Origin: Nocardiopsis gilva YIM 90087
GTDB lineage: Bacteria; Actinomycetota; Actinomycetes; Streptosporangiales; Streptosporangiaceae
Length of the DNA stretch: 64,000 nt
Reading direction: 5' to 3'
Assembly: GCF_002263495.1 (NCBI RefSeq)
Contig: NZ_CP022753.1
Location: forward strand, 3,286,001 to 3,350,000
The position numbers and the translations under genes were made by a program. Below, piece after piece: positions 25,061-33,692 of this stretch (position 1 is its first letter; the number at the start of each line of letters is the position of its first letter). The notes beneath the pieces are model-generated. The model was given only the letters and a program-made list of their open reading frames with translations, was not told where the DNA came from and did no database searches.

Positions 25061-25888
25061 ATGCGCATCCACCACCTCAACTGCGCGACGATCCGCCCAC
25101 CGGGAGCCGGGCTGGGCGGGATGGGGTACGGCGGTGCGCTGGTGTGCCACTGCCTGCTCATCGAGACCGGCGGGGAGCTCATCCTCGTCGACACCGGGGT
25201 GGGCACCGCGGCCCTGGGCGACCCCGCCCGGCTGGGGCGGTTCTTCCTCGCGGCGCGGCCCGCCCTGGCACGGGAGGAGACCGCCCAGGCCCAGATCACG
25301 CGACTGGGCTATGACACCGCTGACGTCCGCCACATCATCCTCACGCACCTGGACGTGGACCACGCCTCCGGCCTGGGCGACTTCCCCGACGCCGCCGTCC
25401 ATGTCAGCGGCGCGGAGCTGCGCACGGCCACCGCCGGGCCGCCTCTGGAACGGGCCCGCTACCAGCCGTCGGCCTGGGCGCACGGCCCGCGCTGGCAGGA
25501 GCACGAGTTCGGCGGCGGCGACCGGTGGTTCGGATTCGAGGCGGTCCGCCCCATCCCCGGCGTCGGGGCCGACATCGCCCTGATCCCGCTGCACGGGCAC
25601 ACCCGCGGACACGTGGGTGTGGCGGTGGCCGCGGGCGGGCAGGCGGCGACACCGTGGCTGTTGCATGCCGGGGACGCCTACTTCCACCACCACCAGACCG
25701 ATGTGCTGTGGCCGCACCGCCCGCCCGGGGCCGCCGCCATGGAGGTCGTCTCCACGATCGACGCGGTCTACCGCCGCCACAACCAGCGCATGCTGCGGCG
25801 GCTGCGCCGCGACCACGGCGGCGAGGTGACGGTGTTCTGCGCCCATGACCCCGCCGAGATGCCGGAGGCAGGTGCCCACAGCCGGTGA
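25061..25888 (+). CDS. Metallo-beta-lactamase-fold hydrolase (lactonase-like)
   Basis: The 275-residue protein has the MBL metal motifs: ILTHLDVDHASGLGDF (the HxxxDH form, in which the first pair is His-Leu-Asp), then IPLHGHTRGHVGV, an aspartate in HAGDAYF and a final CAHDP. N-terminal LILVDTGVGTAALGD is typical of the lactonase/AhlD branch, in which the substrate may be a lactone or ester. No quorum-sensing gene is nearby, so the substrate is open. A ribosome site GAGGAGG precedes the ATG by about nine bases. Confidence 0.82.
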   Translation: MRIHHLNCATIRPPGAGLGGMGYGGALVCHCLLIETGGELILVDTGVGTAALGDPARLGRFFLAARPALAREETAQAQITRLGYDTADVRHIILTHLDVDHASGLGDFPDAAVHVSGAELRTATAGPPLERARYQPSAWAHGPRWQEHEFGGGDRWFGFEAVRPIPGVGADIALIPLHGHTRGHVGVAVAAGGQAATPWLLHAGDAYFHHHQTDVLWPHRPPGAAAMEVVSTIDAVYRRHNQRMLRRLRRDHGGEVTVFCAHDPAEMPEAGAHSR

Positions 25889-25900
25889 GGCGGGGGCTGT

Positions 25901-26632
25901 TCAGGGTGCGGCGCCGCCCACGGGCGGCGCACCGTCGCCGTTGACGCCTCCCGGGCGGATGAGCCCGGAGTCGTAGGCGGCGATCACCGCCTGGGTGCGG
26001 TCGCGCACCTGGAGCTTGGACAGGATGTTGGAGACGTGTGTCTTGATCGTCTGCACTCCGACGAACAGTTCGGCGGCGATCTCGGCGTTGGACCGGCCGC
26101 GCGCCATGAGCCGCAGGGTGTCGGCTTCGCGCTCGGTGAGGGCGGGGATCCTGCCGGCGGCGGGGGTGGCGGGTTGGGCATGCGTGGCGGCCAGGGCGCG
26201 GATCGCGGCGGGGAACAGCAGGGAGTCGCCGGAGGCGACCAGCCGGACGGCGGCGAGGATGTCCTCGGGGCGGCTGCGTTTGAGTAGGAATCCGCTGGCG
26301 CCCGCGCGTAGCGCGCCGTAGACGTAGTCGTCGTTCTCGAAGGTGGTGACGACGATGATCTTGGGCGGGGTGTCCAGGCCGCTCATCAGTGTGGTGGTGG
26401 CCTGGATGCCGTCCAGGCGGGGCATGCGCACGTCCATCAGCACGATGTGGGGGCGCGTGCGGCGCGCGAGGTCCAGGACGCCGGTGCCGTCGTCGGCCTC
26501 GGCCACCACCCGCAGGTCGTCTTCGGCGTTGATGAGGGCGCGCAGTCCGGCCCGGACGAGTGCCTCGTCGTCGACCAGGGCCACGGTGATCGATCCGCCG
26601 TTGTCGGCGGGGTGGGGTGCGGGTGCGGTCAT
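25901..26632 (-). CDS. NarL/LuxR-type response regulator
   Basis: The 243-residue protein has an N-terminal receiver domain (VALVDDEALVRAGL with the acidic pair, phospho-acceptor in IVLMDVRMPRLDG, a conserved Thr in VVTTFE and lysine in FLLKRSRPED) and a C-terminal LuxR helix-turn-helix (LTEREADTLRLMARGRSNAEI; VQTIKTHVSNILSKLQVRDR). Phosphorylated by the coupled histidine kinase, it should bind DNA as a dimer. The ATG overlaps the kinase stop (ATGA), so the two are co-translated. Its targets are not evident. Confidence 0.92.
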   Translation of the reverse strand: MTAPAPHPADNGGSITVALVDDEALVRAGLRALINAEDDLRVVAEADDGTGVLDLARRTRPHIVLMDVRMPRLDGIQATTTLMSGLDTPPKIIVVTTFENDDYVYGALRAGASGFLLKRSRPEDILAAVRLVASGDSLLFPAAIRALAATHAQPATPAAGRIPALTEREADTLRLMARGRSNAEIAAELFVGVQTIKTHVSNILSKLQVRDRTQAVIAAYDSGLIRPGGVNGDGAPPVGGAAP

Positions 26633-27924
26633 CGGGCCTGCCCCCAGGAGATCTCGGCGCGCAGCCGCCAGTGGCCGTCGTGGGGTCCGGCCTGCAGGCG
26701 GCCGCCGAGGATCCGCAGGCGTTCGTGCAGGCCGGCCAGGCCGTGACCGCCGCCGCGGCGCAGCGCGGGCCGGGGCAGCGGGGAGGAGGCCGGGGTGTGC
26801 GGGTTGGTGACCTCCACGCTCAGCCGTTCGGGTTCGATGGTCACGTGCAGGGTGATGGGAACCTTACCGCCGTGGCGCAGCGCGTTGGTGATGCCTTCCT
26901 GGCAGATGCGGTAGGTCTCGCGGGAGACGACGGCCGGGACGTGGTGCACGTCGCCGTCGACGTGGGCGGTGAGCTGGCCGCCGATGGCGCGGGTGGCCTC
27001 GATGAGCCCCTGAAGGTCGCTCAGGCCGCGCTGGGGCGGGGTGGCGGCGGTCGGGCGCTCCTCGCGGAGCAGCCCCAGGACGTGGTCGAGTTCGGCGGTG
27101 GCGGTGCGGGCCTGCTCGGCGATGGCCTCCAGAGCGTGGCGGGCGAAGTCGGGGTCGGAGTCCAGCACGCGGGCGGCCGTCCCGGACTGCAGGGCGACCA
27201 CGGACAGGGCGTGGCCGATGGAGTCGTGCAGTTCGCGGGCGAGCCGGTTGCGTTCGGCCAGGTGGTCGGCGCGTTCCTGGGCGGCGGCCAGCCGCTCGGC
27301 CGTCGAGGGCCCCAGCAGGCGGGGTGCCAGCCGCGCCATCCCCCAGCCGATCAGCGCCGTGGTGTAGACGAGGGCGAGCAGGAGGCCCAGCCCGATGAGG
27401 GGGGCCAGCCAGCGCAGGGCTCCGGTGGGTCGGCTGCTGCCGAAGAAGGTGAGCGGGCCTTGGGCGATGGCCATGTGGTCGGTGGCGAAGGGGGTGGCGG
27501 CCAGGGCCGCGGCCTCAGTGAGGCCGACCATGGTGGCCAGGGCCACCCCGAAGCCCAGCACGAGGTGGAGGGCCAGCCACAGCCCGGTGCGCGCGCGGGA
27601 GCGCCAGGAGGCCGACTCGGTGATGTGTTCAGCGGCGATGGGGCCGCGCAGCAGCGCGTGGGTGACGTGGCCTTCCAGGGAACGGGCGCCGGGGATCCAC
27701 GCCGAGGCGGCGACCAGGAGCACCGCCGGGATCAGGGCCAGGGCGAGGAAGCCCGGGTCGGCGCCCTGGGGGCCGGGCGTGGCGGGGGTGGCGAACATCG
27801 AGGCCAGCACCAGGGTCGCCAGCAGGTAGGGCAGGAACACCGTGCCGCCGATGACCATGTAGACCCAGCGGGCGTAGGTGGTGGCGTCCCACAGCGGTGT
27901 GAGCAGGAGGCGGATGACCGGCAC
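26629..27924 (-). CDS. Sensor histidine kinase (HisKA_3 type)
   Basis: The 431-residue membrane kinase has several N-terminal membrane segments (residues 10-210: VYMVIGGTVFLPYLLATLVLA; FLALALIPAVLLVAASAW; LALHLVLGFGVALATMV; WLAPLIGLGLLLALVYTTAL). The dimerisation/phosphoacceptor helix reads ERNRLARELHDSIGHALS with the phosphorylated His; the ATPase domain has CQEGITNALRHGG and GHGLAGLHERLRILGG. No periplasmic sensing domain is seen, so it may sense the membrane itself. GTG 27924 (VPVIRLL) is chosen as the start, since upstream codons are low-complexity. It pairs with the response regulator via a 4-base overlap. Confidence 0.9.
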   Translation of the reverse strand: MPVIRLLLTPLWDATTYARWVYMVIGGTVFLPYLLATLVLASMFATPATPGPQGADPGFLALALIPAVLLVAASAWIPGARSLEGHVTHALLRGPIAAEHITESASWRSRARTGLWLALHLVLGFGVALATMVGLTEAAALAATPFATDHMAIAQGPLTFFGSSRPTGALRWLAPLIGLGLLLALVYTTALIGWGMARLAPRLLGPSTAERLAAAQERADHLAERNRLARELHDSIGHALSVVALQSGTAARVLDSDPDFARHALEAIAEQARTATAELDHVLGLLREERPTAATPPQRGLSDLQGLIEATRAIGGQLTAHVDGDVHHVPAVVSRETYRICQEGITNALRHGGKVPITLHVTIEPERLSVEVTNPHTPASSPLPRPALRRGGGHGLAGLHERLRILGGRLQAGPHDGHWRLRAEISWGQAR

Positions 27925-28217
27925 ACCACGATCGTGGCACGCGCGGGCGGGGTGGGGCCTCCCCCGCCCGGGGGAATGCCGCATGTCGCGGTGGGCGGAG
28001 GTGCGTGGCGGCACCGCGTGGCCCCCGTGGGTGACGGGATGGTGTATTTGCGCTAAACCGCCACGTGCGGGCGCGGATGTCTCCTACGCTCGGGTGCCAG
28101 AGGGGCGCAGGTCAGCGCGTGCGGTGCCCCGGTGGCATCGGCCGACGCCGACCTGGCCCCGTCCCCCAACGCCCCTGCCTACCCCTCGGCGAGGAGATGA
28201 GAAGAGATGAGCGGCCG

Positions 28218-28523
28218 ATGAGCGCGACAGAGGAACTCCTGGCGGCCCTGGAGGACGGGCGACTCACCGACGCCCACGCCTACCTGGCCTTGAAGCCGCT
28301 GTGGCGCGCCGGACGGTTGCAACGCCCCGCGGGACGCTCACGCCAGTGCATCCTGCGCGCCAAGGAGGAACTGCGGGCCGCCGCGAGCAGCGGAGTGCTC
28401 AGCGACGGCGAAGCCTACGACGCCCTGCGCCCGCTGCGCACCGTCCGCGACGGCGGCGCTGCGGATGTGGACGGCGTCGACCCTGAGACCGGCGATTTCC
28501 CCCCAGCCGAGCCCGGCGCCTAG
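28218..28523 (+). CDS. Hypothetical protein
   Basis: This is a 101-residue acidic, soluble protein: ATEELLAALEDGRLTDAHAYLALKPLWRAGRL, then RSRQCILRAKEELRAAASSGVLSDGEAYDALRPLR. The two halves look like an internal duplication of a helical unit (LLAALEDGRLTDAHAYLALKPL versus ELRAAASSGVLSDGEAYDALRPL). No known family is recognised. ATG 28218 is chosen; another ATG at 28197 is in frame and would add seven residues. No clear partner gene; the next gene is the frameshifted lectin. Confidence 0.55.
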   Translation: MSATEELLAALEDGRLTDAHAYLALKPLWRAGRLQRPAGRSRQCILRAKEELRAAASSGVLSDGEAYDALRPLRTVRDGGAADVDGVDPETGDFPPAEPGA

Positions 28524-28895
28524 TCCTGCGGCGACAGGTTGTTGCCTGGGCGTCTGCGGTAGCGGCTCTGGCCGGCACGCTGCAGGGGCCGACGCCTGGA
28601 CAGCGCCCCACGCCACGACGTCGGTGACCGAGTGGGTGATCCGCATGCCACCGGGGTGAACAACGACCGGGGGTATCTGGGGCTGCTGCCCCAGCTGCGT
28701 ATCGCTGAGCTGCGGGGCGCCGAGCTCACCGTCGCCCTCGGGCAGAGGTGGCGCCTTCGCCTGGACGTGGATGCGGCGCAGTTCCCGGTGTCATATCGGC
28801 CCTGTCGCCAGCTACTCATCGGAGCGTCCTCCTGTTTCGTACAAGCGCCCCGATGGTTAACGTGGTGCAATCGGTCCGATTCGAAGGGTGGCATT
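28524..28895 (+). other. Gene-free stretch with a possible decayed coding fragment
   Basis: No complete gene is supported. In one frame around 28650-28850 the text LGLLPQLRIAELRGAELTV has a natural composition, but it lacks a plausible start and runs into unrelated sequence, so it may be a remnant. The last 50 bases should carry the promoter and ribosome site (AAGGGTGG) of the lectin gene. Confidence 0.4.
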
Positions 28896-29392
28896 GTGCG
28901 TGGTCTCGTTCGTGGTCTGACCGTCATCGCCGGAGCCGCCCTGGCGATCCCCTACTCGCCGTCCCTGCCCTGGCCGACTGGCCGAACCCGGACACTGGCT
29001 TCACGATGACAAGCGTCGGCGTGCCCAGCCAATGCATGACGGGAACGACCAAGACGCCCGTGGTCACGTTGGAGCCGTGCTCCGAGCCGGTCTCTCGTGG
29101 GCAGACATGGCAAGCCCCCAGTGAAACCCAGGTCTCCAAGCTCAGGAACATGGCCAGTGGCGGCTGCCTCGCTCCGGCGCCCTATGGGCCCCTCCTTGGG
29201 CGCTGTGACGGGGCGCCGCCATGGGAGTACGACCTGCTCTCCGGGCAGCCGACGGTGGGCCAGATCCGGATCCAGCTCCCCCAGGGTGAGGGCTGCTTGG
29301 AAGCCCGTTCATCGGGTGGACCCATCGGTGGTAGCGAGTGCGCCCCGACCAATCTCAACCAGTCATGGCTGGTGACTCCGACCGTCGGCTAA
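28896..29392 (+). pseudogene. Secreted ricin-B-like lectin, frameshifted in its signal peptide
   Basis: Restored, this is a secreted protein of about 165 residues. The first frame gives VRGLVRGLTVIAGAALAIP, the charged start and hydrophobic core of a signal peptide. The next frame continues LLAVPALADWPNPDTG, with an AxA-type cleavage site. Adding one C to the CCCC run at 28949-28952 joins them. The mature part has QxW-like marks of a beta-trefoil (GQTWQ; NQSWLV) and paired cysteines (SGGCLAP...LGRC; EGCLEA...SEC), as in ricin-B-type carbohydrate-binding domains, but only one trefoil's worth. As written, it would end after 37 residues. Confidence 0.65.
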
Positions 29393-29766
29393 ACGGCCAG
29401 GTGGGCGATCGAGGCGTGGTTCCCCGACCGTGAAGAATGAAGCCGGCCGGGGCCACTCGCGGGCACGGGGGTGGAGGGCATGGTATTGCCACGTCACCTT
29501 GTCCGGGGCCGCGCTGGCGTTCCTGACCCGGCTGCGCCGAGCCGTTCAAAACCCATGGGGTGGGCCGTAGGTGCCCGCGACCTTGACCGGTCCGCCTCTG
29601 GGATCGGCGCCTCGGGGGCGCGGTGTGCGGGCGGTGGGCCAACGGCGGTGGCGCCGCACGGCAGGACTCGGTCGGTGGTGATCTCTCCCACACTCGCCCG
29701 GTGAGCGGTGTCATGTGGGGCGTGAGCTGCGTCGGCGGTGCTGTCTGCCACATAGTGTGTGTGGTC
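29393..29766. other. Intergenic stretch without recognised features
   Basis: These 374 bases between the lectin and permease genes show no convincing coding frame or repeat. Frames open upstream of 29767 are low-complexity (runs of Gly/Ala/Arg) and were not used to extend the permease. Confidence 0.5.
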
Positions 29767-31218
29767 GTGACCTCGCACGACATTTCGCCCGTTGAGGCGG
29801 ATACCAGTACATCCCCGGACGCGGCTCCGCGCCTCGCCCACACGCTGCGGCGGCGGCACATGACGATGATCGCCATCGGCGGCTCCGTGGGGGCCGGGCT
29901 GTTCATCGGGTCGGGGGCCGTCATCCACGCCGCAGGTCCCGCCGCGATCGTCTCCTATGCCATCGCCGGGGCACTCGTGCTCCTGACACTGCGGGCACTG
30001 GGCGAGATGGTGGTGGCCCGCCCGGCCTCCGGGTCCTTCTCCGACTACGCCCGCATGGCCCTGGGGCCGCGCGTCGGCTTCTCCATCGGGTGGCTGTACT
30101 GGTGGCTCTACAGCGTCCTGGTCGCCGCCGAGGCCGTGGCCGGGGCCTCGATCCTCTCCGGCTGGGTGGAGGCCGCAGGGGTGCAGGCGCCCGCCTGGCT
30201 GCTGTCGCTGCTCCTGCTGGTGGTCATGACCGGGGCCAACCTCATCTCGGTGAAGGTGTTCGGCGAGACCGAGTCCCTGTTCTCCCTGATCAAGATCGCG
30301 ACCATCGTCGCGTTCCTCATCCTGGGCGGGTTGTACGCGGCCGGGATGTGGCCCGGGACCGACGGGTCGAGTGTCGCCAACCTGTGGGCGCACGGCGGGT
30401 TCGCGCCCAACGGGTGGGTGGCGGTGTTCGCCGCCACCGTCGTGGTGCTGTTCTCGTTCGGCGGCGTGGAGATCGTGACCATCGCCGCCGGGGAGAGCGA
30501 CGAGCCCGAGCAGGGCGTGGCGCGGGCCACCACCAACGTGCTGTGGCGCATCGCGCTGTTCTACATCGCCTCCATCCTGGTGGTGGTCATGGTGCTGCCC
30601 TGGGACGACGCCGGGCTGCGCACCAGCCCGTTCGTGTCGGTGATGGAGACCGTGGGCGTCCCGGCGGCCCCGCTCATCATGGAGGCCGTGGTCTTCGTGG
30701 CGGTGCTCAGCGTGCTCAACGCCGCGCTGTACACCTCCTCGCGGATGCTGCACGTGCTCACCCGGCAGGGCGACGCGCCCCGGGCGCTGTCGTCGGTCAG
30801 CGGGCGCGGTGTCCCGACGCGCGCGATCCTGCTGGGCACGGTCGTGGGGTATGTGTCGGTGATCGGCAACTACCTGTGGCCCGAGACCGTCCTGGGCTTC
30901 CTCATCGCCTCCATCGGCGCGATTCTGCTGGTCCTGTTCATCACCATCGTCGCCTCCCAGCTGGTGATGGGGCGGCGGCTGCGCGCTGCCGAACCCGAGC
31001 GGCTCACCTTCCGCATGTGGGGCTTCCCCTACCTCAGCTGGGTGACGCTGGCCGGGCTGGTGGCGGTCCTGGTGGCGATGGCGTTCCTGCCCGAGCACCG
31101 CGGGCCGCTGCTGACGAGCATGGCCAGCGTGGCGGTCGTACTCGGCGCCTATGAGCTGCGGCGCAGGCTCGGCACGACACCGGTCAGCGACCGGCCGCTG
31201 GACATCGGCGAGCGGTAG
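29767..31218 (+). CDS. Amino-acid permease (AAT/GabP-type APC transporter)
   Basis: The 483-residue membrane protein matches the amino acid transporter family of the APC superfamily: RRRHMTMIAIGGSVGAGLFIGSG in helix 1, ALGEMVVARPASGSFSDYAR, GWLYWWLYSVLVAAEAVAG, FSFGGVEIVTIAAGESDEPE and NAALYTSSRMLHVLTRQGDAP. Twelve helices are expected. It resembles GABA, asparagine and lysine permeases; the substrate is not fixed by the sequence. The GTG at 29767 (VTSHDISPVEAD) is chosen because the helix-1 motif then falls at the usual distance; no strong ribosome site is visible. Confidence 0.88.
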   Translation: MTSHDISPVEADTSTSPDAAPRLAHTLRRRHMTMIAIGGSVGAGLFIGSGAVIHAAGPAAIVSYAIAGALVLLTLRALGEMVVARPASGSFSDYARMALGPRVGFSIGWLYWWLYSVLVAAEAVAGASILSGWVEAAGVQAPAWLLSLLLLVVMTGANLISVKVFGETESLFSLIKIATIVAFLILGGLYAAGMWPGTDGSSVANLWAHGGFAPNGWVAVFAATVVVLFSFGGVEIVTIAAGESDEPEQGVARATTNVLWRIALFYIASILVVVMVLPWDDAGLRTSPFVSVMETVGVPAAPLIMEAVVFVAVLSVLNAALYTSSRMLHVLTRQGDAPRALSSVSGRGVPTRAILLGTVVGYVSVIGNYLWPETVLGFLIASIGAILLVLFITIVASQLVMGRRLRAAEPERLTFRMWGFPYLSWVTLAGLVAVLVAMAFLPEHRGPLLTSMASVAVVLGAYELRRRLGTTPVSDRPLDIGER

Positions 31219-31232
31219 CCCGCCGCCACCGC

Positions 31233-31291
31233 ACGGCGCCGACACACCCGCAACGACCCCCCGGGGGCGAGCCCGCGGGTGTCGGCGCCGT
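31233..31291. terminator. Long-stem hairpin between permease and Nudix genes
   Basis: ACGGCGCCGACAC (31233-31245) and GTGTCGGCGCCGT (31279-31291) form a 13-base perfect stem. The 33-base loop contains a second palindrome, CCCCCGGGGG. It follows the permease stop by 14 bases and is a likely terminator. Confidence 0.5.
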
Positions 31292-31309
31292 TGCGTAGGG
31301 TGTCGTTCC

Positions 31310-31804
31310 ATGGCCGACACCGAACTGGAGTTCTTCGAGAGCCTCCCGCGCAGCCGTGGGGCGGCCAGCGCGCTCCTGCGGGCCCCCGACGGGCGGGTGC
31401 TGCTGGTCAAGCCCACCTACAAGCCCGGGTGGAGCCTGCCGGGCGGGGTGATCGAGCAGCGGGAGTCCCCGCTGGCAGCCTGCCGCCGCGAGTGCGCCGA
31501 GGAGATCGGGTTCGTGCCCGGCCTGGACGGGCTGGCGTGCGTCGACTGGATCCCGCCGCAGCTGAGCCCCGACCACCGGCCCGCGACCATCTTCATCTTC
31601 GCCGGTCGGCTGGCGACGGGGCAGTTCGATGAGGTCCGCCTGCCCGCCGACGAGCTGAGCGACGCCATGCTGGCCGACGCCGCCGACTTCCACCTGCTGC
31701 TGCCCGGGGGCCGGGGGCGGCGGATCGCCACGGCGCTCAAGGCCGCCGATGCCGGGCTCACCGTGTACCTGGAGGACGGGCAGCCGGTGGACTGGTCGAC
31801 CTGA
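31310..31804 (+). CDS. Nudix hydrolase
   Basis: The 164-residue protein has a complete Nudix box, GGVIEQRESPLAAC then RRECAEEIGF (residues 42-66), after RVLLVKPTYKPGWSLPG. It should hydrolyse a nucleotide-linked or oxidised nucleotide substrate with Mg2+. The substrate is not predictable. It is short and single-domain, unlike the two-domain Nudix protein at 2.8 kb. ATG 31310 is the first plausible start; ribosome site is weak. Confidence 0.87.
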   Translation: MADTELEFFESLPRSRGAASALLRAPDGRVLLVKPTYKPGWSLPGGVIEQRESPLAACRRECAEEIGFVPGLDGLACVDWIPPQLSPDHRPATIFIFAGRLATGQFDEVRLPADELSDAMLADAADFHLLLPGGRGRRIATALKAADAGLTVYLEDGQPVDWST

Positions 31805-31821
31805 CGCGGGCCGGAGGCGGC

Positions 31822-32808
31822 TCAGCCGGTGGTGCCCGGGGCGGTGCCGTCGGGCCCGTCGGGCCCGCCGTCGTCCTCGCGATGGGGTGAGGGCGGCTGC
31901 GGGCCGTCGTCCGGGGCCAGCAGGCGGGCGGCCTGTGCGGCCTCCTCCAGCGACCGGCGCAGGTCCGCCTCGGCCAGGCGGGCCCGGTCGGTCAGCTCCT
32001 CCACCTGCCCTATCGCCTGCTCGTCGGCCGCGCTGGCCGCCAGCAGGTCGCGGTACTCCTGCTGTTCCTCCATCAGCTGCCGCACGGCGGCCAGGTGCCG
32101 GTGGTGTTCCTCGGCCGCCGCGAGGTGGGCGGCGTAGCGCTCCAGTGCCTCCACTCGGGCGGTGACGGCGGCGTCGGCCGCCCGCAGGGCCGCACGGCGT
32201 TCGGCCAGCAGCCCGGAGACGTCGACGTCGAGCTGGATGTCGGAGGACACCCGCGCGCGGGCGCGCATGTCGGTCAGGCGGCGCAGCCGGGTGCCGATCT
32301 CCCACAGCTGTTCGGGCAGCACGACGGCGTGGTCGATGGGCTCGACGTGGCCGGTGGCCGCCAGCGGTGAGGCGGTGACCGCGGCCACCGCCTCCTGGGC
32401 GCTGTGCAGCAGGGCGCGGGCGGGCGCGTCGAGGTCCTCGGCCAGCAGGTAGCGGCCGTGGTAGTGGCGCGCCGCGGCCCGGGCCGGGGATTCGCCGATG
32501 CGCCGGGCCGACAGCAGCCCGGCGATCGCCAGGTTGACGGCGACCAGGACCAGTCCCAGGCCGGTGACCAGGATCAGCGCCCCGGAACGGGTCATCAGCG
32601 CCACGAGGAACAGTGCGGAGACGACGGCCAGGCGTGCGGGGAAGCGGTCGGGCAGGTCGGGGAACTCCCAGCGGGCCCGCACGGGCGGCGGGGGTGGGCG
32701 GGTGGCCGGGATGAGCGCGTGGGGGTGGGCGGCGAGCAGGTCGCGTTGGGCCGGTGGCAGCGTCGGGTCGAACACCGGCCGGGGCCGCGGGTCGGGGGCG
32801 GCCATCAT
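31822..32808 (-). CDS. Membrane protein with coiled-coil region
   Basis: The 328-residue protein has a proline-rich cytoplasmic start, two closely spaced membrane helices (RLAVVSALFLVALMT; ALILVTGLGLVLVAVNLAIAGLL at residues 55-95), then a long alpha-helical, heptad-like region rich in Ala, Arg and Glu (RRAALRAADAAVTARVEALERYAAHLA; QAIGQVEELTDRARLAEADLRRSLEEAA). No catalytic motif is seen. The family is not recognised. It follows the ankyrin gene by five bases, so the two are one operon. Confidence 0.65.
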   Translation of the reverse strand: MMAAPDPRPRPVFDPTLPPAQRDLLAAHPHALIPATRPPPPPVRARWEFPDLPDRFPARLAVVSALFLVALMTRSGALILVTGLGLVLVAVNLAIAGLLSARRIGESPARAAARHYHGRYLLAEDLDAPARALLHSAQEAVAAVTASPLAATGHVEPIDHAVVLPEQLWEIGTRLRRLTDMRARARVSSDIQLDVDVSGLLAERRAALRAADAAVTARVEALERYAAHLAAAEEHHRHLAAVRQLMEEQQEYRDLLAASAADEQAIGQVEELTDRARLAEADLRRSLEEAAQAARLLAPDDGPQPPSPHREDDGGPDGPDGTAPGTTG

Positions 32809-32813
32809 GGGCC

Positions 32814-33233
32814 TCAGGAGTCCTGGGGGCCGAACAGTTGGAGGTACTCGCCCTTGTCGAACATGTGCGCGGCCTCCTTCGCTGAGGGGGTGCCCGCCTC
32901 GGGGTCGGCCCCGTGCTCCGCCAGGATGGCCACGACCTCGTCTTCGCCCTTGAACACCGCGCCGGCCAGGGGGGACTGGCCGCGGTCGTTGAGGCGGTCG
33001 ACGTCGGCGCCGTGGCGGCACAGGTGGGCGACGGTGTCGGCGTGCCCGTGGTAGGAGGCGAGCATGACCAGGGTGTCGCCGCTGTCGTTGGTGAGGTTCA
33101 CCGGGACGCCGGCGGCGAGGTAGGCGCCCAGGGACTCGGTGTCGCCGTTGCGGGCGAAGTCGAAGACCTTGGTGGCCAGGTTGATGATGTCAGGGTCGTT
33201 GATGGGGTCGGTGGACCCGTCCTCGGTACTCAC
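32814..33233 (-). CDS. Ankyrin-repeat protein
   Basis: The 139-residue protein consists of ankyrin repeats: AGVPVNLTNDSGDTLVMLASYHG, then HGADVDRLNDRGQSPLAGAVFKG and EHGADPEAGTPSAKEAAHMF. Such repeats mediate protein-protein binding. It is cytoplasmic, without other domains, and is probably the partner of the membrane protein encoded five bases downstream. Confidence 0.85.
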   Translation of the reverse strand: MSTEDGSTDPINDPDIINLATKVFDFARNGDTESLGAYLAAGVPVNLTNDSGDTLVMLASYHGHADTVAHLCRHGADVDRLNDRGQSPLAGAVFKGEDEVVAILAEHGADPEAGTPSAKEAAHMFDKGEYLQLFGPQDS

Positions 33234-33692
33234 GTTTCCCAGACTAGAGCCAGTCGGCGCGCTAGATCGGTGATGGGAGTCGGCTGGAGCGGCCCTGCCC
33301 GGGCCCGGGCAGGTTTCCCGCCTCCCCGTTCGTTGATCTCGGCGATGTGCACCTCATACCGGCGGGTATGAGGTGCACATCGCCGAGATCAACGAAGCGA
33401 GCGATGGTGTGGCGCCGGGAACCCACCGCCGCAGGCCCGCGGGCACTCCGTCCCGCCCATGCGTCCACTGCTCGCCTGCCGCCACCGGCCAGGCCGAAGA
33501 CCTCCCACCAACCATCTAGCGGCGGCGCTCGCAGGTGGTCGATCCGGTGCGCGGGGGCCGGGTGCCCGGGGAGGGTCGGCAGTGCGGGTGCGGGTGGGAC
33601 ACGCGACGCCGCGCATCCGACTTGTCGGAAATGGTCAGGGGCGGGGAATTGTCGCTAGGGTGCCTAGCGCACGTCCTGAGAGGAGCACCCCC
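33234..33692. other. Intergenic stretch with a long palindrome
   Basis: These 459 bases separate a minus-strand and a plus-strand gene. Apart from the palindrome at 33329-33396 no feature is clear. The last 40 bases hold the GAGAGGAG ribosome site for the next gene. Confidence 0.5.
33329..33396. repeat. Long perfect inverted repeat with GTTGATCTCGG ends
   Basis: Two perfect 32-base arms (33329-33360 and 33365-33396) flank the spacer GGCG. Each arm begins, from outside, TTCGTTGATCTCGGCGATGT. The outer GTTGATCTCGG matches the palindrome at 15874-15935, while inner bases differ in a way matched on both arms. Confidence 0.9.
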
